In this document: positions 53,156 to 60,938 of the stretch, one piece after another
How the letters are laid out: the number at the start of each line of letters is the position of its first letter
Position numbering within the stretch: the first letter of the stretch is position 1
Assembly: GCF_004296405.1 (NCBI RefSeq)
Contig: NZ_PSRR01000003.1
Coordinates: 1-64,000, forward strand
Direction of reading: 5' to 3'
From: Bradyrhizobium sp. Leo170
GTDB lineage: Bacteria; Pseudomonadota; Alphaproteobacteria; Rhizobiales; Xanthobacteraceae
Length of the DNA stretch: 64,000 bases
Translations under genes and position numbers: made by a program
Notes under the pieces: model-generated
The model's input: only the letters and a program-made list of their open reading frames with translations
Told to the model about the DNA's origin: nothing
Database searches by the model: none

Positions 53156-53581
53156 ATGTCCAAACTGATCTTCGTGAACCTGCCAGTCACTGACCTCGCC
53201 CCCGCGACCGCCTTCTATCAGGCGATCGGCGCGGCCAAGAATCCGCAATTCTCCGACGATACCGCTTCCTGCATGGTGTTCTCCGACACCATTCACGTCA
53301 TGCTACTCACGCATGACAAGTTCCGGCAATTCACGCCCAAGAAGATCGCAGACGCAAAAACATCGAGCGAGGTCCTGATCTGCCTCTCGGCCGACAGCCG
53401 CGACGCCGTCGACGACATCGTCGGCAAGGCCAGCGGCGCCGGCGGCAGTGCCGACCCCGGGCCGAAGCAGGATTTCGGCTTCATGTACGGCCGCAGCTTC
53501 GAGGATCTGGACGGTCACATCTGGGAAGTGATGTGGATGGATGTCGAGGCGGCCACCAAGGCCGCAACCGCCGGCGCTTGA
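53156..53581 (+). CDS. VOC-family (glyoxalase-like) protein
   Basis: The 141-residue product starts at ATG 53156 with AAAGGAG in front. Two beta-alpha-beta-beta-beta modules are visible (KLIFVNLPVTDLAPATAFYQ at the start, ADPGPKQDFGFMYGRSFEDL in the second) ending in FEDLDGHIWEVMWMD, the usual VOC closing motif. Such proteins are dioxygenases, lyases or resistance binders; no specific activity is indicated. It is followed by another small VOC-type gene with 26 bases between. Confidence 0.85.
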   Translation: MSKLIFVNLPVTDLAPATAFYQAIGAAKNPQFSDDTASCMVFSDTIHVMLLTHDKFRQFTPKKIADAKTSSEVLICLSADSRDAVDDIVGKASGAGGSADPGPKQDFGFMYGRSFEDLDGHIWEVMWMDVEAATKAATAGA

Positions 53582-53607
53582 TCGTCGATCACGTAAAGGA
53601 GTTTCTC

Positions 53608-54096
53608 ATGTCCAAGATTACCCCTTGCCTGTGGTTCGACGGCGAAGCCGAGGAAGCCGCCAAGCTCTACGTTTCGCTGTTGCCGGATTCCCAGATCGAC
53701 ACAGTCCAGAAGAACATCATCGATGGTCCCGCCGGCAAAGCCGGTACAGTGCTGTTGGTGGAGTTCACATTGGCCGGTCAGCGCTTCATGGCGCTGAACG
53801 GCGGGATGCGAATGGAATATACGCACGCCGTCTCTTTCGTGATCGACTGCGCCGACCAGGCCGAAGTCGACCGGCTCTGGGACGCGCTGCTCGCCAATGG
53901 CGGCAAGGCCGAGCAATGCGGCTGGCTGAAGGACCGCTTCGGCGTCTCCTGGCAGATCGTGCCGAGCGTCCTGCCCAAATATATCGGCGGCCCCGACAAG
54001 GCCGGCGCACAGCGCGCGATGCAGGCCTTGCTCGGCATGGTCAAGCTGGATATCGAAGGCCTGCGCCGCGCGTATGAGGGCAAGTCAGCGGCGTGA
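53608..54096 (+). CDS. PhnB-like VOC protein (3-demethylubiquinone methyltransferase-like fold)
   Basis: The 162-residue product starts at ATG 53608 behind AAAGGAG. It matches the PhnB/3-DMU-9-MT family: ITPCLWFDGEAEEAAKLYVS, FMALNGG and GWLKDRFGVSWQIVP. Despite the historic name, these are not methyltransferases; they share the VOC fold and mostly lack known function. It is co-transcribed with the preceding VOC gene. Confidence 0.88.
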   Translation: MSKITPCLWFDGEAEEAAKLYVSLLPDSQIDTVQKNIIDGPAGKAGTVLLVEFTLAGQRFMALNGGMRMEYTHAVSFVIDCADQAEVDRLWDALLANGGKAEQCGWLKDRFGVSWQIVPSVLPKYIGGPDKAGAQRAMQALLGMVKLDIEGLRRAYEGKSAA

Positions 54097-54111
54097 CACC
54101 AGCGCAAATGC

Positions 54112-54233
54112 GAAGGGTGGGCAAAGGCGCTCTTCGCGCCGTGCCCACCCTCAGCACTCTATTCGTGATGGTGGGCACGCTTCCGCCTTCGCTCTTCGAG
54201 CTACGGCGGACAAGTCGCTTTGCCCAGCCTACG
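54112..54233. repeat. Dispersed repeat, family B, copy 2
   Basis: AGGGTGGGCAAAGGCGC at the left end and CGCTTTGCCCAGCCTACG at the right, with internal GTGCCCACC and GGTGGGCAC as in the copy at 21517-21639. One arm has CCAGCC instead of CCACCC. It fills most of the gap to the glycosyltransferase gene. Confidence 0.8.
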
Positions 54234-54357
54234 CGTCTCAGTCCTACGACGTCGATTTCTGGTGACGGTCGACGCGAAATAGTTCAATGCGGTGGACAGA
54301 AAAATCGGCGGCGCTCACAATTGGCTTTCTTGCTGCACCGCGATCGCCGAAGATATC

Positions 54358-55644
54358 GTGCCTGAATCACCTTCCGTTTCATTCGCGCGCACTGTTCTCA
54401 CCGCGGCAAGCATCTTTATCGTCGCGCATCTCCTGCTCCTGATCGGTGTGACCGCGCCGGAAAAATTCTACTTCGACGAGGTGCATTACGTGCCGGCGGC
54501 GCGGCAGATGCTGGAGCCGGTGATGCGAGAGCCGATGCTCAACCCGATGCATCCGCCGCTCGCCAAGCAGCTCATCGCGCTGTCGATCAGGATTTTCGGC
54601 GACAATCCATTCGGCTGGCGCTATCCCGCCGCACTGTTCGGAGCGCTTGCGCTGGTCGCGGTCTATCTCGGCGGACTGGCGCTGTTCACCCGGCAGTCAT
54701 CGGCGATCGCGGCAATGCTAATCGCGGCATTCAACCAGATGCTGTTCGTGCAGTCGCGGATCGCGATGCTCGATATTTTCGCGCTCGCCTTCAGCCTGTT
54801 CGCGATCGCGGCGTTCGCCTACGGCTTCAGGCGGGCGCGGCCGCAGCTTTACTTTGCGCTTGCCGGGATCGCATCCGGCCTCTCTGCCGCCTGCAAATGG
54901 AGCGGCCTGTTCGTGCTCGCAACCTGCATCGCGATCGTCGCCGTGATTCGGCTGATGCAGGGCTGGCGCACGCAGTTCGCCGATCCCAAGCCGGAGGACT
55001 GGTACCGGCCCGACCTCTGGCCCGATTTTCGTCCCCGTCACTTTGCCGCATGCTTCGTGCTGTTGCCCGCGATCGTCTATCTCGCCAGCTTTGTTCCGCT
55101 CTGCGGATTTTCGTTTCCCGATATCCTGGAGGCGCAGCGCCGCATCTTTGCCGACAACACCACCACCGCGATCGCCGGCCACACCTATATGAGCCCATGG
55201 CCGTCCTGGCCGTTCCTGGTGCGCCCGGTCTGGTATCTCTTCGACAAGCTCGGTGACGACCGTATCGCCGCAGTGGTGCTGCTCGGCAATCCCCTGATCC
55301 TGTGGCCGGCGCTGGCCGCGCTCACCGTGGCCTTGCGCGACTGGATCGTGGTGCGGCGGGCGGATGCGTTCCTGGTGCTGGCGTTCTATTTTGGTCCCTA
55401 TCTCGCCTGGGCATTGCTGCCGCGCACGCTCGGCTTCATCTATTACTACCTGCCGGCCGCGACCACCGCGAGCTTTGCCCTGGTCTACGCGCTGATCCGC
55501 AGCCGGACTCCGCGCTGGCTGCTATGGGCTTTCGTCGCCATCGGCGCGCTGGGCTTTGCGGTCATGCTGCCGATCTCGGCGGCCTTCATCGGTACCTCGA
55601 CGGCGACGTTCAACCACCTGATGCTGTTCCGGGGCTGGATCTGA
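54358..55644 (+). CDS. PMT/ArnT-like membrane glycosyltransferase (GT39 type)
   Basis: The 428-residue product has about ten membrane helices. After TM1 comes the loop PEKFYFDEVHYVPAARQML, whose DE pair is the catalytic feature of GT-C enzymes, followed by MHPPLAKQLIALSIRIFG. The family moves a sugar from a polyprenyl phosphate donor to a protein or lipid. The start is uncertain (GTG 54358 chosen; GTG 54292 also in frame), and neither has a strong ribosome site. The acceptor is unknown, and no partner flippase gene is adjacent. Confidence 0.82.
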   Translation: MPESPSVSFARTVLTAASIFIVAHLLLLIGVTAPEKFYFDEVHYVPAARQMLEPVMREPMLNPMHPPLAKQLIALSIRIFGDNPFGWRYPAALFGALALVAVYLGGLALFTRQSSAIAAMLIAAFNQMLFVQSRIAMLDIFALAFSLFAIAAFAYGFRRARPQLYFALAGIASGLSAACKWSGLFVLATCIAIVAVIRLMQGWRTQFADPKPEDWYRPDLWPDFRPRHFAACFVLLPAIVYLASFVPLCGFSFPDILEAQRRIFADNTTTAIAGHTYMSPWPSWPFLVRPVWYLFDKLGDDRIAAVVLLGNPLILWPALAALTVALRDWIVVRRADAFLVLAFYFGPYLAWALLPRTLGFIYYYLPAATTASFALVYALIRSRTPRWLLWAFVAIGALGFAVMLPISAAFIGTSTATFNHLMLFRGWI

Positions 55645-55740
55645 GCTGTCGCGGCGGGCTTGACGTGCCGCACCCCCTCATGGATTTTGGCATGCAAAGG
55701 TAGGTCCATCGATCTGCTTCAAGGCAGTGGAACGACCGTC

Positions 55741-56808
55741 ATGCTGGAGCGTCTCTTCGATTCGTCAACGCTTTCCCCGCACGGAATTTGCCTGCTGTGG
55801 GAACCTGGACTGATCTGGCTCCACGTCATCTCTGATGCGGTGATCGCGGCGGCCTACTTCTCCATCCCCGTGGCGCTCGCCATCTTCGTGTCGAAGCGGC
55901 GCGACGTCGCGTTCGGCTGGGTCTTCTGGGCTTTTGCGCTTTTCATCCTGTTCTGCGGCTTCACCCACGTGCTGTCGATCGTCACGCTCTGGGTGCCGAT
56001 CTACGGCATCGAGGGCATCGTCAAATTGTTGACGGCGGCCGCGTCCATCGTCACCGCCGCCATGCTGTGGCCGCTGCTGCCGAAGCTCTTGGCGCTGCCC
56101 TCGCCGTCGCAGCTCCGCGAGGCCGAGGACTTGCTGCGACAGTCGCAGCAGGTGACTGGCGGCGTGGTGCACGATTTCAACAATCTCTTGACTGTTATCA
56201 GCGGCAACCTCGAAATCGCCGCGCGCAGCGTGCAATCGGACGGCGGCGTCAAGCGCGACCGGCTGGCGCGCGTGATCGGCAATGCCTCGACCAGCGCGCA
56301 GAGGGCGGCGCTATTGACACAGCAGCTCCTCACCCATGCGCGGGGCGAGCCGCCCGATCTCAAGCCCGCCTACCAGGCGCCTCTAACAACCGCCAACCCG
56401 GTCAAGGCGGACAGCGCGCCGGTGGTCGGCAGTGCCGGCAACGAGACGATCCTGGTGGTCGAGGACGAAGACAGCGTGAGGTCCTTCCTTGTGGAGACTC
56501 TGCAGGACCTCAACTACAAAGTCCGTGAAGCCGCCAATGGCTCAGCCGCGCTGGCACTGTTCAAGAGCGGGCGGTTCCATGTCGACCTGCTGCTCACCGA
56601 CATCATCATGCCCGGCCTGAACGGCCGCGAACTGGCCGACGAACTGCACCGTATCCAGCCTAACCTGAAGGTGCTGTTCATGACCGGCTATGCGGGTAAC
56701 GCCGTCGGCGACCAGGATCGGCCCGACGACGACGTATCGCTGTTGCAGAAGCCGCTGACGCAGACCGTGCTCGCGGCAAGGATCAGGGAAATGCTCGACA
56801 AGCCGTAG
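55741..56808 (+). CDS. Ethylene-receptor-like membrane protein with DHp and receiver domains but no kinase ATPase domain
   Basis: The 355-residue protein has three helices (about residues 25-50, 58-82, 90-110) with ISDAVIAAAYFSIP and FCGFTHVL. Asp32, Tyr39, Ile42, Pro43, Ile69, Cys72 and His76 line up with ETR1 Asp25, Tyr32, Ile35, Pro36, Ile62, Cys65 and His69 at a constant +7, so the copper/ethylene site looks complete. A dimerisation helix with His144 in VVHDFNNLL follows, then an Ala/Pro linker (about 205-235). The receiver has acidic pair EDED, Asp287 in LLTDIIMPG and Lys in LLQKPLT. No N-, G- or F-box is present, so it cannot autophosphorylate alone. It may act as a phosphorelay partner or scaffold. 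It stands alone. Confidence 0.85.
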   Translation: MLERLFDSSTLSPHGICLLWEPGLIWLHVISDAVIAAAYFSIPVALAIFVSKRRDVAFGWVFWAFALFILFCGFTHVLSIVTLWVPIYGIEGIVKLLTAAASIVTAAMLWPLLPKLLALPSPSQLREAEDLLRQSQQVTGGVVHDFNNLLTVISGNLEIAARSVQSDGGVKRDRLARVIGNASTSAQRAALLTQQLLTHARGEPPDLKPAYQAPLTTANPVKADSAPVVGSAGNETILVVEDEDSVRSFLVETLQDLNYKVREAANGSAALALFKSGRFHVDLLLTDIIMPGLNGRELADELHRIQPNLKVLFMTGYAGNAVGDQDRPDDDVSLLQKPLTQTVLAARIREMLDKP

Positions 56809-56812
56809 CCCC

Positions 56813-56900
56813 GTAGCCCGGATGAAGCGAAGCGTAATCCGGGTCCATCTCGCCGTGTCTCGAACATTTCCCGGATTGCGCTGCGCTTCATCCGGGCTAC
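56813..56900. repeat. Dispersed palindrome, family C, copy 2
   Basis: GTAGCCCGGATGAAGCGAAG and CTTCATCCGGGCTAC inverted ends, between the ethylene-receptor-like gene and the convergent OmpA gene. It may serve as a shared transcription end. Confidence 0.85.
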
Positions 56901-56910
56901 GGCGACTACA

Positions 56911-57546
56911 TCACTGCGACGCCGTCTTGGCTTCCATGTTGACGACCTGAACCCGGCGGTTGGTCGGATCGAGCGGTGCGTTCGGATCTTTCGGCTTGCT
57001 CTTGCCGTAGCCGACGGTGACCAGGTTGGAGCCGTTGATGCCGTAGCGCTCGGCCAGGTATTTCTTGATCGTGTCGGCCCGCCGCTCGCTGAGCTCCTGG
57101 TTGTAGGCTTCGCTGCCGACTGCGTCGGTGTGGCCGGCGACCACGAAGGTCGAACCCTTCAGGCTCGGATTCGACAGCGCCTTGCCGAGTTCCTGCACGG
57201 CCTGTGCCGAGCTCTTGCTGATCTCGGCCGAATTGAAGTCGAAATGGATTTCGAGGTTGATCTGCGGCTTGGTCGCGGCGAGCTCGGCAATCTCCTCGCG
57301 CTCGCCGAGCGAGAGCGAGCGGGTCGGACGGTTGCGCAGGCTGTCGACGAACTTGGTCTCCTTGGCGGTCGCCGCGGTGTCGACCTGCTCTGGGCCGGTC
57401 GACAGGCCGCGGGTCAGCGGCTTGGATTTGAGGGCGTTTACGATCTGGTCGGCCCGAACGACACTGTCGCCGGCGAACGCCAGGCCCGCAGTCATCGACA
57501 GCGCGGCGCCGATCGTCAGGATGGAAACTCCATGAAAGCGGGTCAT
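56911..57546 (-). CDS. OmpA-family peptidoglycan-associated protein
   Basis: The 211-residue product has a signal peptide (MTRFHGVSILTIGAALSMTA to LAFA) and no lipobox. A 70-residue low-complexity linker precedes a C-terminal OmpA domain: IHFDFNSAEISKSS, VAGHTDAVGSEAYNQELSE, RRADTIKKYL, VGYGKSKP and DPTNRRVQV. The domain binds diaminopimelate in peptidoglycan. No beta-barrel is present, so it is a soluble periplasmic binder. It is divergent from the toxin-antitoxin locus. Confidence 0.88.
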   Translation of the reverse strand: MTRFHGVSILTIGAALSMTAGLAFAGDSVVRADQIVNALKSKPLTRGLSTGPEQVDTAATAKETKFVDSLRNRPTRSLSLGEREEIAELAATKPQINLEIHFDFNSAEISKSSAQAVQELGKALSNPSLKGSTFVVAGHTDAVGSEAYNQELSERRADTIKKYLAERYGINGSNLVTVGYGKSKPKDPNAPLDPTNRRVQVVNMEAKTASQ

Positions 57547-57654
57547 CGTCTTAAATCCTCTTTAAGTATGCGCTGGCCGGATTGGCTCTCGCCTGACGCT
57601 TTGATGCTGCGACGATAGGTCAGGTTCAAAGCCCGGAATGTGACCCAGATCACG

Positions 57655-57683
57655 TTGACGATCTATAGGGATACCCCTATATT
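57655..57683 (+). promoter_or_regulatory. Sigma-70-like promoter overlapped by an inverted repeat, toxin-antitoxin locus
   Basis: TTGACG (57655-57660) and TATATT (57678-57683) are spaced by exactly 17 bases. TATAGGG (57664-57670) and CCCTATA (57675-57681) form an inverted repeat that covers the spacer and part of the -10. That is how an antitoxin would repress its own operon. Binding is inferred. Confidence 0.6.
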
Positions 57684-57700
57684 CAGTTGTCGGGAACAAG

Positions 57701-58075
57701 ACGCCAAGTCAAAAGTCCTGCATCTTTCTCGGTTCCAGTCTGAAGGATCTGAGGCGATTTCCGGCATAGGTGCAAAACCGGGTCGGCTATGCACTACATC
57801 AGGTCCGGAACGGAGATGAGCCGTTGGCTGCAAAGGCGCTGAAGGGCTTCGGCGGCCGAACCGTTTTGGAGCTTGTTGACGATTTTGACACCGATACCTA
57901 TCGGACCGTTTACACGGTCCGGTTCGCGGATACCGTTTATGTGCTTCATGCCTTCCAGAAGAAGGCAAGAAAAGGGATCGCGACGCCGCAGCGAGATATC
58001 GAGCTGATCAAAGCGCGTTTGCGTGATGCTGAATCGCACTACCGGACGCATTTCGGCAAAGGGCAAGAACGATGA
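57701..58075 (+). pseudogene. HigB/Gp49-like toxin gene with an amber codon in the N-terminal part
   Basis: The toxin domain reads on from GTG 57770 (VGYALHQVRNGDEPLAAKAL, then TYRTVYTVRFADTVYVLHAF, then KKARKGIATP). In the same frame upstream, CIFLGSSLKDLRRFPA is the normal start of this family, but it is separated from the rest by TAG at 57767-57769 where Glu is usual. No ATG precedes it; ACG at 57701 sits where the start is expected. The protein as it stands would be a 101-residue truncated toxin if GTG 57770 is used. RelE-fold toxins of this group cleave mRNA. Its ATGA overlap with the antitoxin gene is intact. Confidence 0.75.
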
Positions 58076-58410
58076 GCAAGCGGAAGCTGGAAGCCTATCA
58101 GAGCAGCGGCAACGTGTTCGCAGACCTCGGTTTGCCGAACGCGGAAGAACGGCTGCTAAAGGCCAATATCGTGAACGAACTGCATCGGCTGATCAAAGAT
58201 CGCGGGCTTACTCAAGTGAAAGCAGCCAAGCTCATCGGTATCCATCAGCCGGATCTGTCCCGCCTCCTGCGCGGCGATTTCGAGGACTACTCGGCGGGAC
58301 GTCTCATGAAAATGCTGACGGTGTTCGAGCAGGATGTCGAAATCACCATGAAACCAAGCCGCAAGTCCGGCACGCCAGGACGCATCATCTTCAAATCGGC
58401 CGCTGCCTAG
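58072..58410 (+). CDS. XRE-family antitoxin (HigA-like)
   Basis: The 112-residue product has an XRE helix-turn-helix in the centre: GLTQVKAAKLIGIHQPDLSR followed by LLRGDFEDYS. The N-terminal part (SSGNVFADLGLPNAEERLLK) is the usual toxin-contact region of this group. It is intact, starts by ATGA overlap with the damaged toxin, and probably represses the promoter at 57655-57683. With the toxin impaired it may remain as a plain regulator or as protection against related toxins. Confidence 0.88.
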   Translation: MSKRKLEAYQSSGNVFADLGLPNAEERLLKANIVNELHRLIKDRGLTQVKAAKLIGIHQPDLSRLLRGDFEDYSAGRLMKMLTVFEQDVEITMKPSRKSGTPGRIIFKSAAA

Positions 58411-58656
58411 TGACGACGCCATCTGCGGTGATCATGCGCTGGCAGGTGCGGAAATAGAAAGGGCGGCCCGAGAAGGCCACCTTTCGGTCATGGACAATAG
58501 ATCAGCTGACGACCGCGACCGCTGGTCGCAGTTCGCTTCTGCTTCATCCCACTGCAATACAGGAAAAATAACTTTTCGCCGGAAACGCGGCCGCGAGCCA
58601 ACGCGCATTGTGTTGGCCGGTGTCACGCCGGTTTCATTCCAAGGGAGATTTTTCCG

Positions 58657-58896
58657 ATGCAACGATTGATCCTGGCTGCTGCGTTTTCGGCTGTTGTCTT
58701 TGCGCCTGCTTCAGCAAAGCCGATGGCCTGCACGACGGAGAACATGGCCAAGTCGACGGCCTCGATGAACACGATGCCGGAAGGGCCCGGCAAGATGGCG
58801 ATGGCCAAGAGCATCAGCAAGGCCAATAGCGAAATGAGCAAGGGCAACATGCGCGGCGCCTGCAAGCACTACCTGGAGGCCCGGGCGGGCAAGTAA
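58657..58896 (+). CDS. Small exported Met-rich protein with two cysteines
   Basis: The 79-residue product has a signal peptide (MQRLILAAAFSAVVFAPASA). The mature 59 residues contain nine Met residues plus two Cys (MACTTE near the start, GACKHYL near the end), which could form one disulfide. An AAGGGAG site lies 10-12 bases before the ATG. A strong terminator follows the gene. The 246 bases upstream of it hold no supported gene. I recognise no named family. A role in metal binding or envelope stress is possible from the Met content only. Confidence 0.65.
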   Translation: MQRLILAAAFSAVVFAPASAKPMACTTENMAKSTASMNTMPEGPGKMAMAKSISKANSEMSKGNMRGACKHYLEARAGK

Positions 58897-58920
58897 TCCT
58901 CGAGACCGGTTTACGGCTTT

Positions 58921-58948
58921 GGCCGCGCCATCTGGCGCGGCCTTTTCT
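58921..58948 (+). terminator. Rho-independent terminator
   Basis: GGCCGCGCCA (58921-58930) and TGGCGCGGCC (58933-58942) form a perfect 10-bp GC stem with a two-base loop, followed at once by TTTTCT. It lies about 25 bases after the small Met-rich gene. Confidence 0.85.
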
Positions 58949-58983
58949 GTGCCCTGCGACAGAATCCCGCTACATTGCGGGCG

Positions 58984-60147
58984 ATGCCCCGCCCGATTCC
59001 ATCCCACCCCCTGAGCAGGACCGACGCCCGCCGCATCTGGCTGCGCGCCCAAAGGCTCGACACGCCCGTGCCGTTCGGCGATGGGCCGGCCGCCGTGGCC
59101 GCTGCGGTTGAACATCTCGGCTATGTGCAGATCGATACCATCAACGTGATCGAGCGCGCCCATCATCACATCCTCTACAGCCGCATCCCCGATTACCGCC
59201 GCGCCGATCTGCGCCACGCCCAGAGCGTCGACAGGAGCGTCTTTGAGTACTGGACACATGCTCTCTCTTATGTGCCGGCCGGGGATATCAGCTTCTTCCT
59301 GCCGGCGATGCGGCAGCACAGGCGGGAGGGCCACAAATGGTTCAATTCGGTCACGCCTGCCGACATGCGCAAGGTGATGCGCCTGATCCGCCAGGGACCG
59401 CTCACCATCCGCGACATCGACGACGACGTGCTGGTGGAAAAGGAGCATCTCTGGCAGAGCCGCAAGCCGTCGAAGCGCGCGTTGCAGCTCGCCTTTTACA
59501 CCGGCGTGCTCACGATCAGCGAGCGCAATGGCATGCTGAAGACCTACGACTTGACGGCGCGGCATTTCGGCTGGGACAAGCCGCCGAAGCCGGCCTCGCC
59601 GCGCGAGATCACCGCTTATCTGCTCGACCGCGCGCTGCGTTCGCAGGGCGTCGTCAGCCTGGATTCGATCTGCCATCTCGATGCGCCCAGCAAGAAAGCG
59701 GTGCGACTCCTGATCGAGACCCGCCTTCGCCGAGGGGAGCTGGTGCCGGTCGCGCTCGAAGGCGCCGGCAAGCAGGAGCATTGGGCGCGTCCGGAGGCCC
59801 TGCAGCCGGTGGGCGAGGGCGATCCCGCGCTGGTCCACATCCTCTCGCCGTTCGATCCGCTCATCATCCAGCGCAAGCGCACCGAACTGTTCTTCGGTTA
59901 CGGCCACCGCTTCGAGGCCTATGTGCCGAAGGACAAGCGCCTGTTCGGCTATTTTGCCCTGCCGGTCCTGGTCGGCGACGAGATCGTCGCCGCCATCGAC
60001 CTGAAGACAGACCGGCCGAACAAGAAGCTCCTGATGCAGAAATGGAGCTGGGTCGGTAGCGCGGCCAAGCGAGGCGCCCGCAAGGCTCTCAAGCCCCGCA
60101 TCGAAGAAGAACTACACAGATTCGAGCGCTTCCAATTCGCTAACTGA
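58984..60147 (+). CDS. YcaQ/AlkZ-like winged-helix DNA glycosylase
   Basis: The 387-residue product matches the HTH_42 family; its start ATG 58984 was preferred over TTG 58975. The catalytic QxD motif is Gln49-Ile-Asp51 in YVQIDTINVIERAHHHI, as in E. coli YcaQ. Three winged-helix modules follow, with HILSPFDPLIIQRKRTELFF and YFALPVLVGDEIVAAIDLK near the C-terminus. YcaQ removes nitrogen-mustard-type crosslinks from DNA by base excision. It stands alone. The substrate range is taken from the family. Confidence 0.88.
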   Translation: MPRPIPSHPLSRTDARRIWLRAQRLDTPVPFGDGPAAVAAAVEHLGYVQIDTINVIERAHHHILYSRIPDYRRADLRHAQSVDRSVFEYWTHALSYVPAGDISFFLPAMRQHRREGHKWFNSVTPADMRKVMRLIRQGPLTIRDIDDDVLVEKEHLWQSRKPSKRALQLAFYTGVLTISERNGMLKTYDLTARHFGWDKPPKPASPREITAYLLDRALRSQGVVSLDSICHLDAPSKKAVRLLIETRLRRGELVPVALEGAGKQEHWARPEALQPVGEGDPALVHILSPFDPLIIQRKRTELFFGYGHRFEAYVPKDKRLFGYFALPVLVGDEIVAAIDLKTDRPNKKLLMQKWSWVGSAAKRGARKALKPRIEEELHRFERFQFAN

Positions 60148-60212
60148 ATTGAGGGTGCGCAGAGCCATTGGCTCGCAATGACGGATGATGTCCGTTCGCC
60201 ACTTTCTCCGCT

Positions 60213-60320
60213 GTCATTCCGGGATGCGCCGCAAGGCGCAGGCCCGGAATCCATTGCGCCACGTGCGCCGGCGGAGCCATGGATTCCGGGTTCGATGCTG
60301 CGCATCGCCCCGGAATGACG
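60213..60320. repeat. Intergenic repeat, family E (GTCATTCCGGG)
   Basis: GTCATTCCGGG at the left and CCCCGGAATGAC at the right, with GGAATCCAT and ATGGATTCC units inside, form nested inverted repeats. It fills most of the 268-base gap between the glycosylase and the H1-like gene. Confidence 0.8.
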
Positions 60321-60415
60321 ACAGCGAGTGACTAACTCGCCCTACTGAGTTTCGTCTCGGGAACCCGCGGCCTCCCGGCCGGTTAGTTTGTTGCGACTAA
60401 TTTCAGGGAGGCATT

Positions 60416-60802
60416 ATGGGCAAGGATAAATCGATTCTCGACAAGATCACGGATACGGTGAAGGGCGTCGCCAGCACCGCCAGCGAGGCATTGAAGCCGG
60501 ACGAGACGGACATGAAAACCGACGAGCGCACGGCGACCTATGTCCCGCTCGCCGCCGACGGCCTCGTCTCCGATCCGATGGTGCCGCCGATGGTAACGGC
60601 CCCGCCGCGCAAGCGGCGCGCCGCACCGAAGCCGGCGGCAGCGAGCGCAAGACGGACGGCGGCCGCGGCAAAGAAGGCCGTGAAGAAAAGGTCGGCCAGC
60701 AAAGCTGGCAAGAAATCCGCCAAGAAGCGCTCGGCCAAGGCGGCCAAGAAGACGGCGAAGAAGACCAAGGCCGCGAAGAAGACGCGTAAAGTACGGCGGT
60801 AG
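60416..60802 (+). CDS. Histone-H1-like lysine/alanine-rich protein
   Basis: The 128-residue product starts behind CAGGGAGG. The first 60 residues are mixed and acidic (LDKITDTVKGVASTASEALK). From residue 62 on it is a run of Lys/Ala/Arg repeats (AAKKAVKKRSASKAGKKSAK and on), like eukaryotic H1 tails and bacterial AlgP/HctB-type proteins. It probably binds DNA or RNA without specificity. The tandem-like AAGAAG codon runs may make the length vary between strains. Confidence 0.8.
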   Translation: MGKDKSILDKITDTVKGVASTASEALKPDETDMKTDERTATYVPLAADGLVSDPMVPPMVTAPPRKRRAAPKPAAASARRTAAAAKKAVKKRSASKAGKKSAKKRSAKAAKKTAKKTKAAKKTRKVRR

Positions 60803-60832
60803 GCTTCAACTGCAGCGGTCATGCACTGTAGC

Positions 60833-60934
60833 CGTCATGCCCCGCGCAGGCGAGGCATCCAGTAATCACCGGCAGCAGTGATTGAGCTGAGCGGCCGCAG
60901 CTTACTGGATCGTCCGCCTTCGCGGACGATGACG
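60833..60934. repeat. Intergenic repeat, family F (TACTGGAT)
   Basis: GTCATGCCCCGCG at the left, CCAGTAATCA and CTTACTGGAT units inside, and the GTCCGCCTTCGCGGAC stem at the right. Related parts lie at 42028-42165. It abuts the stop of the DUF2809 gene. Confidence 0.7.
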
Positions 60935-60938
60935 GCAG

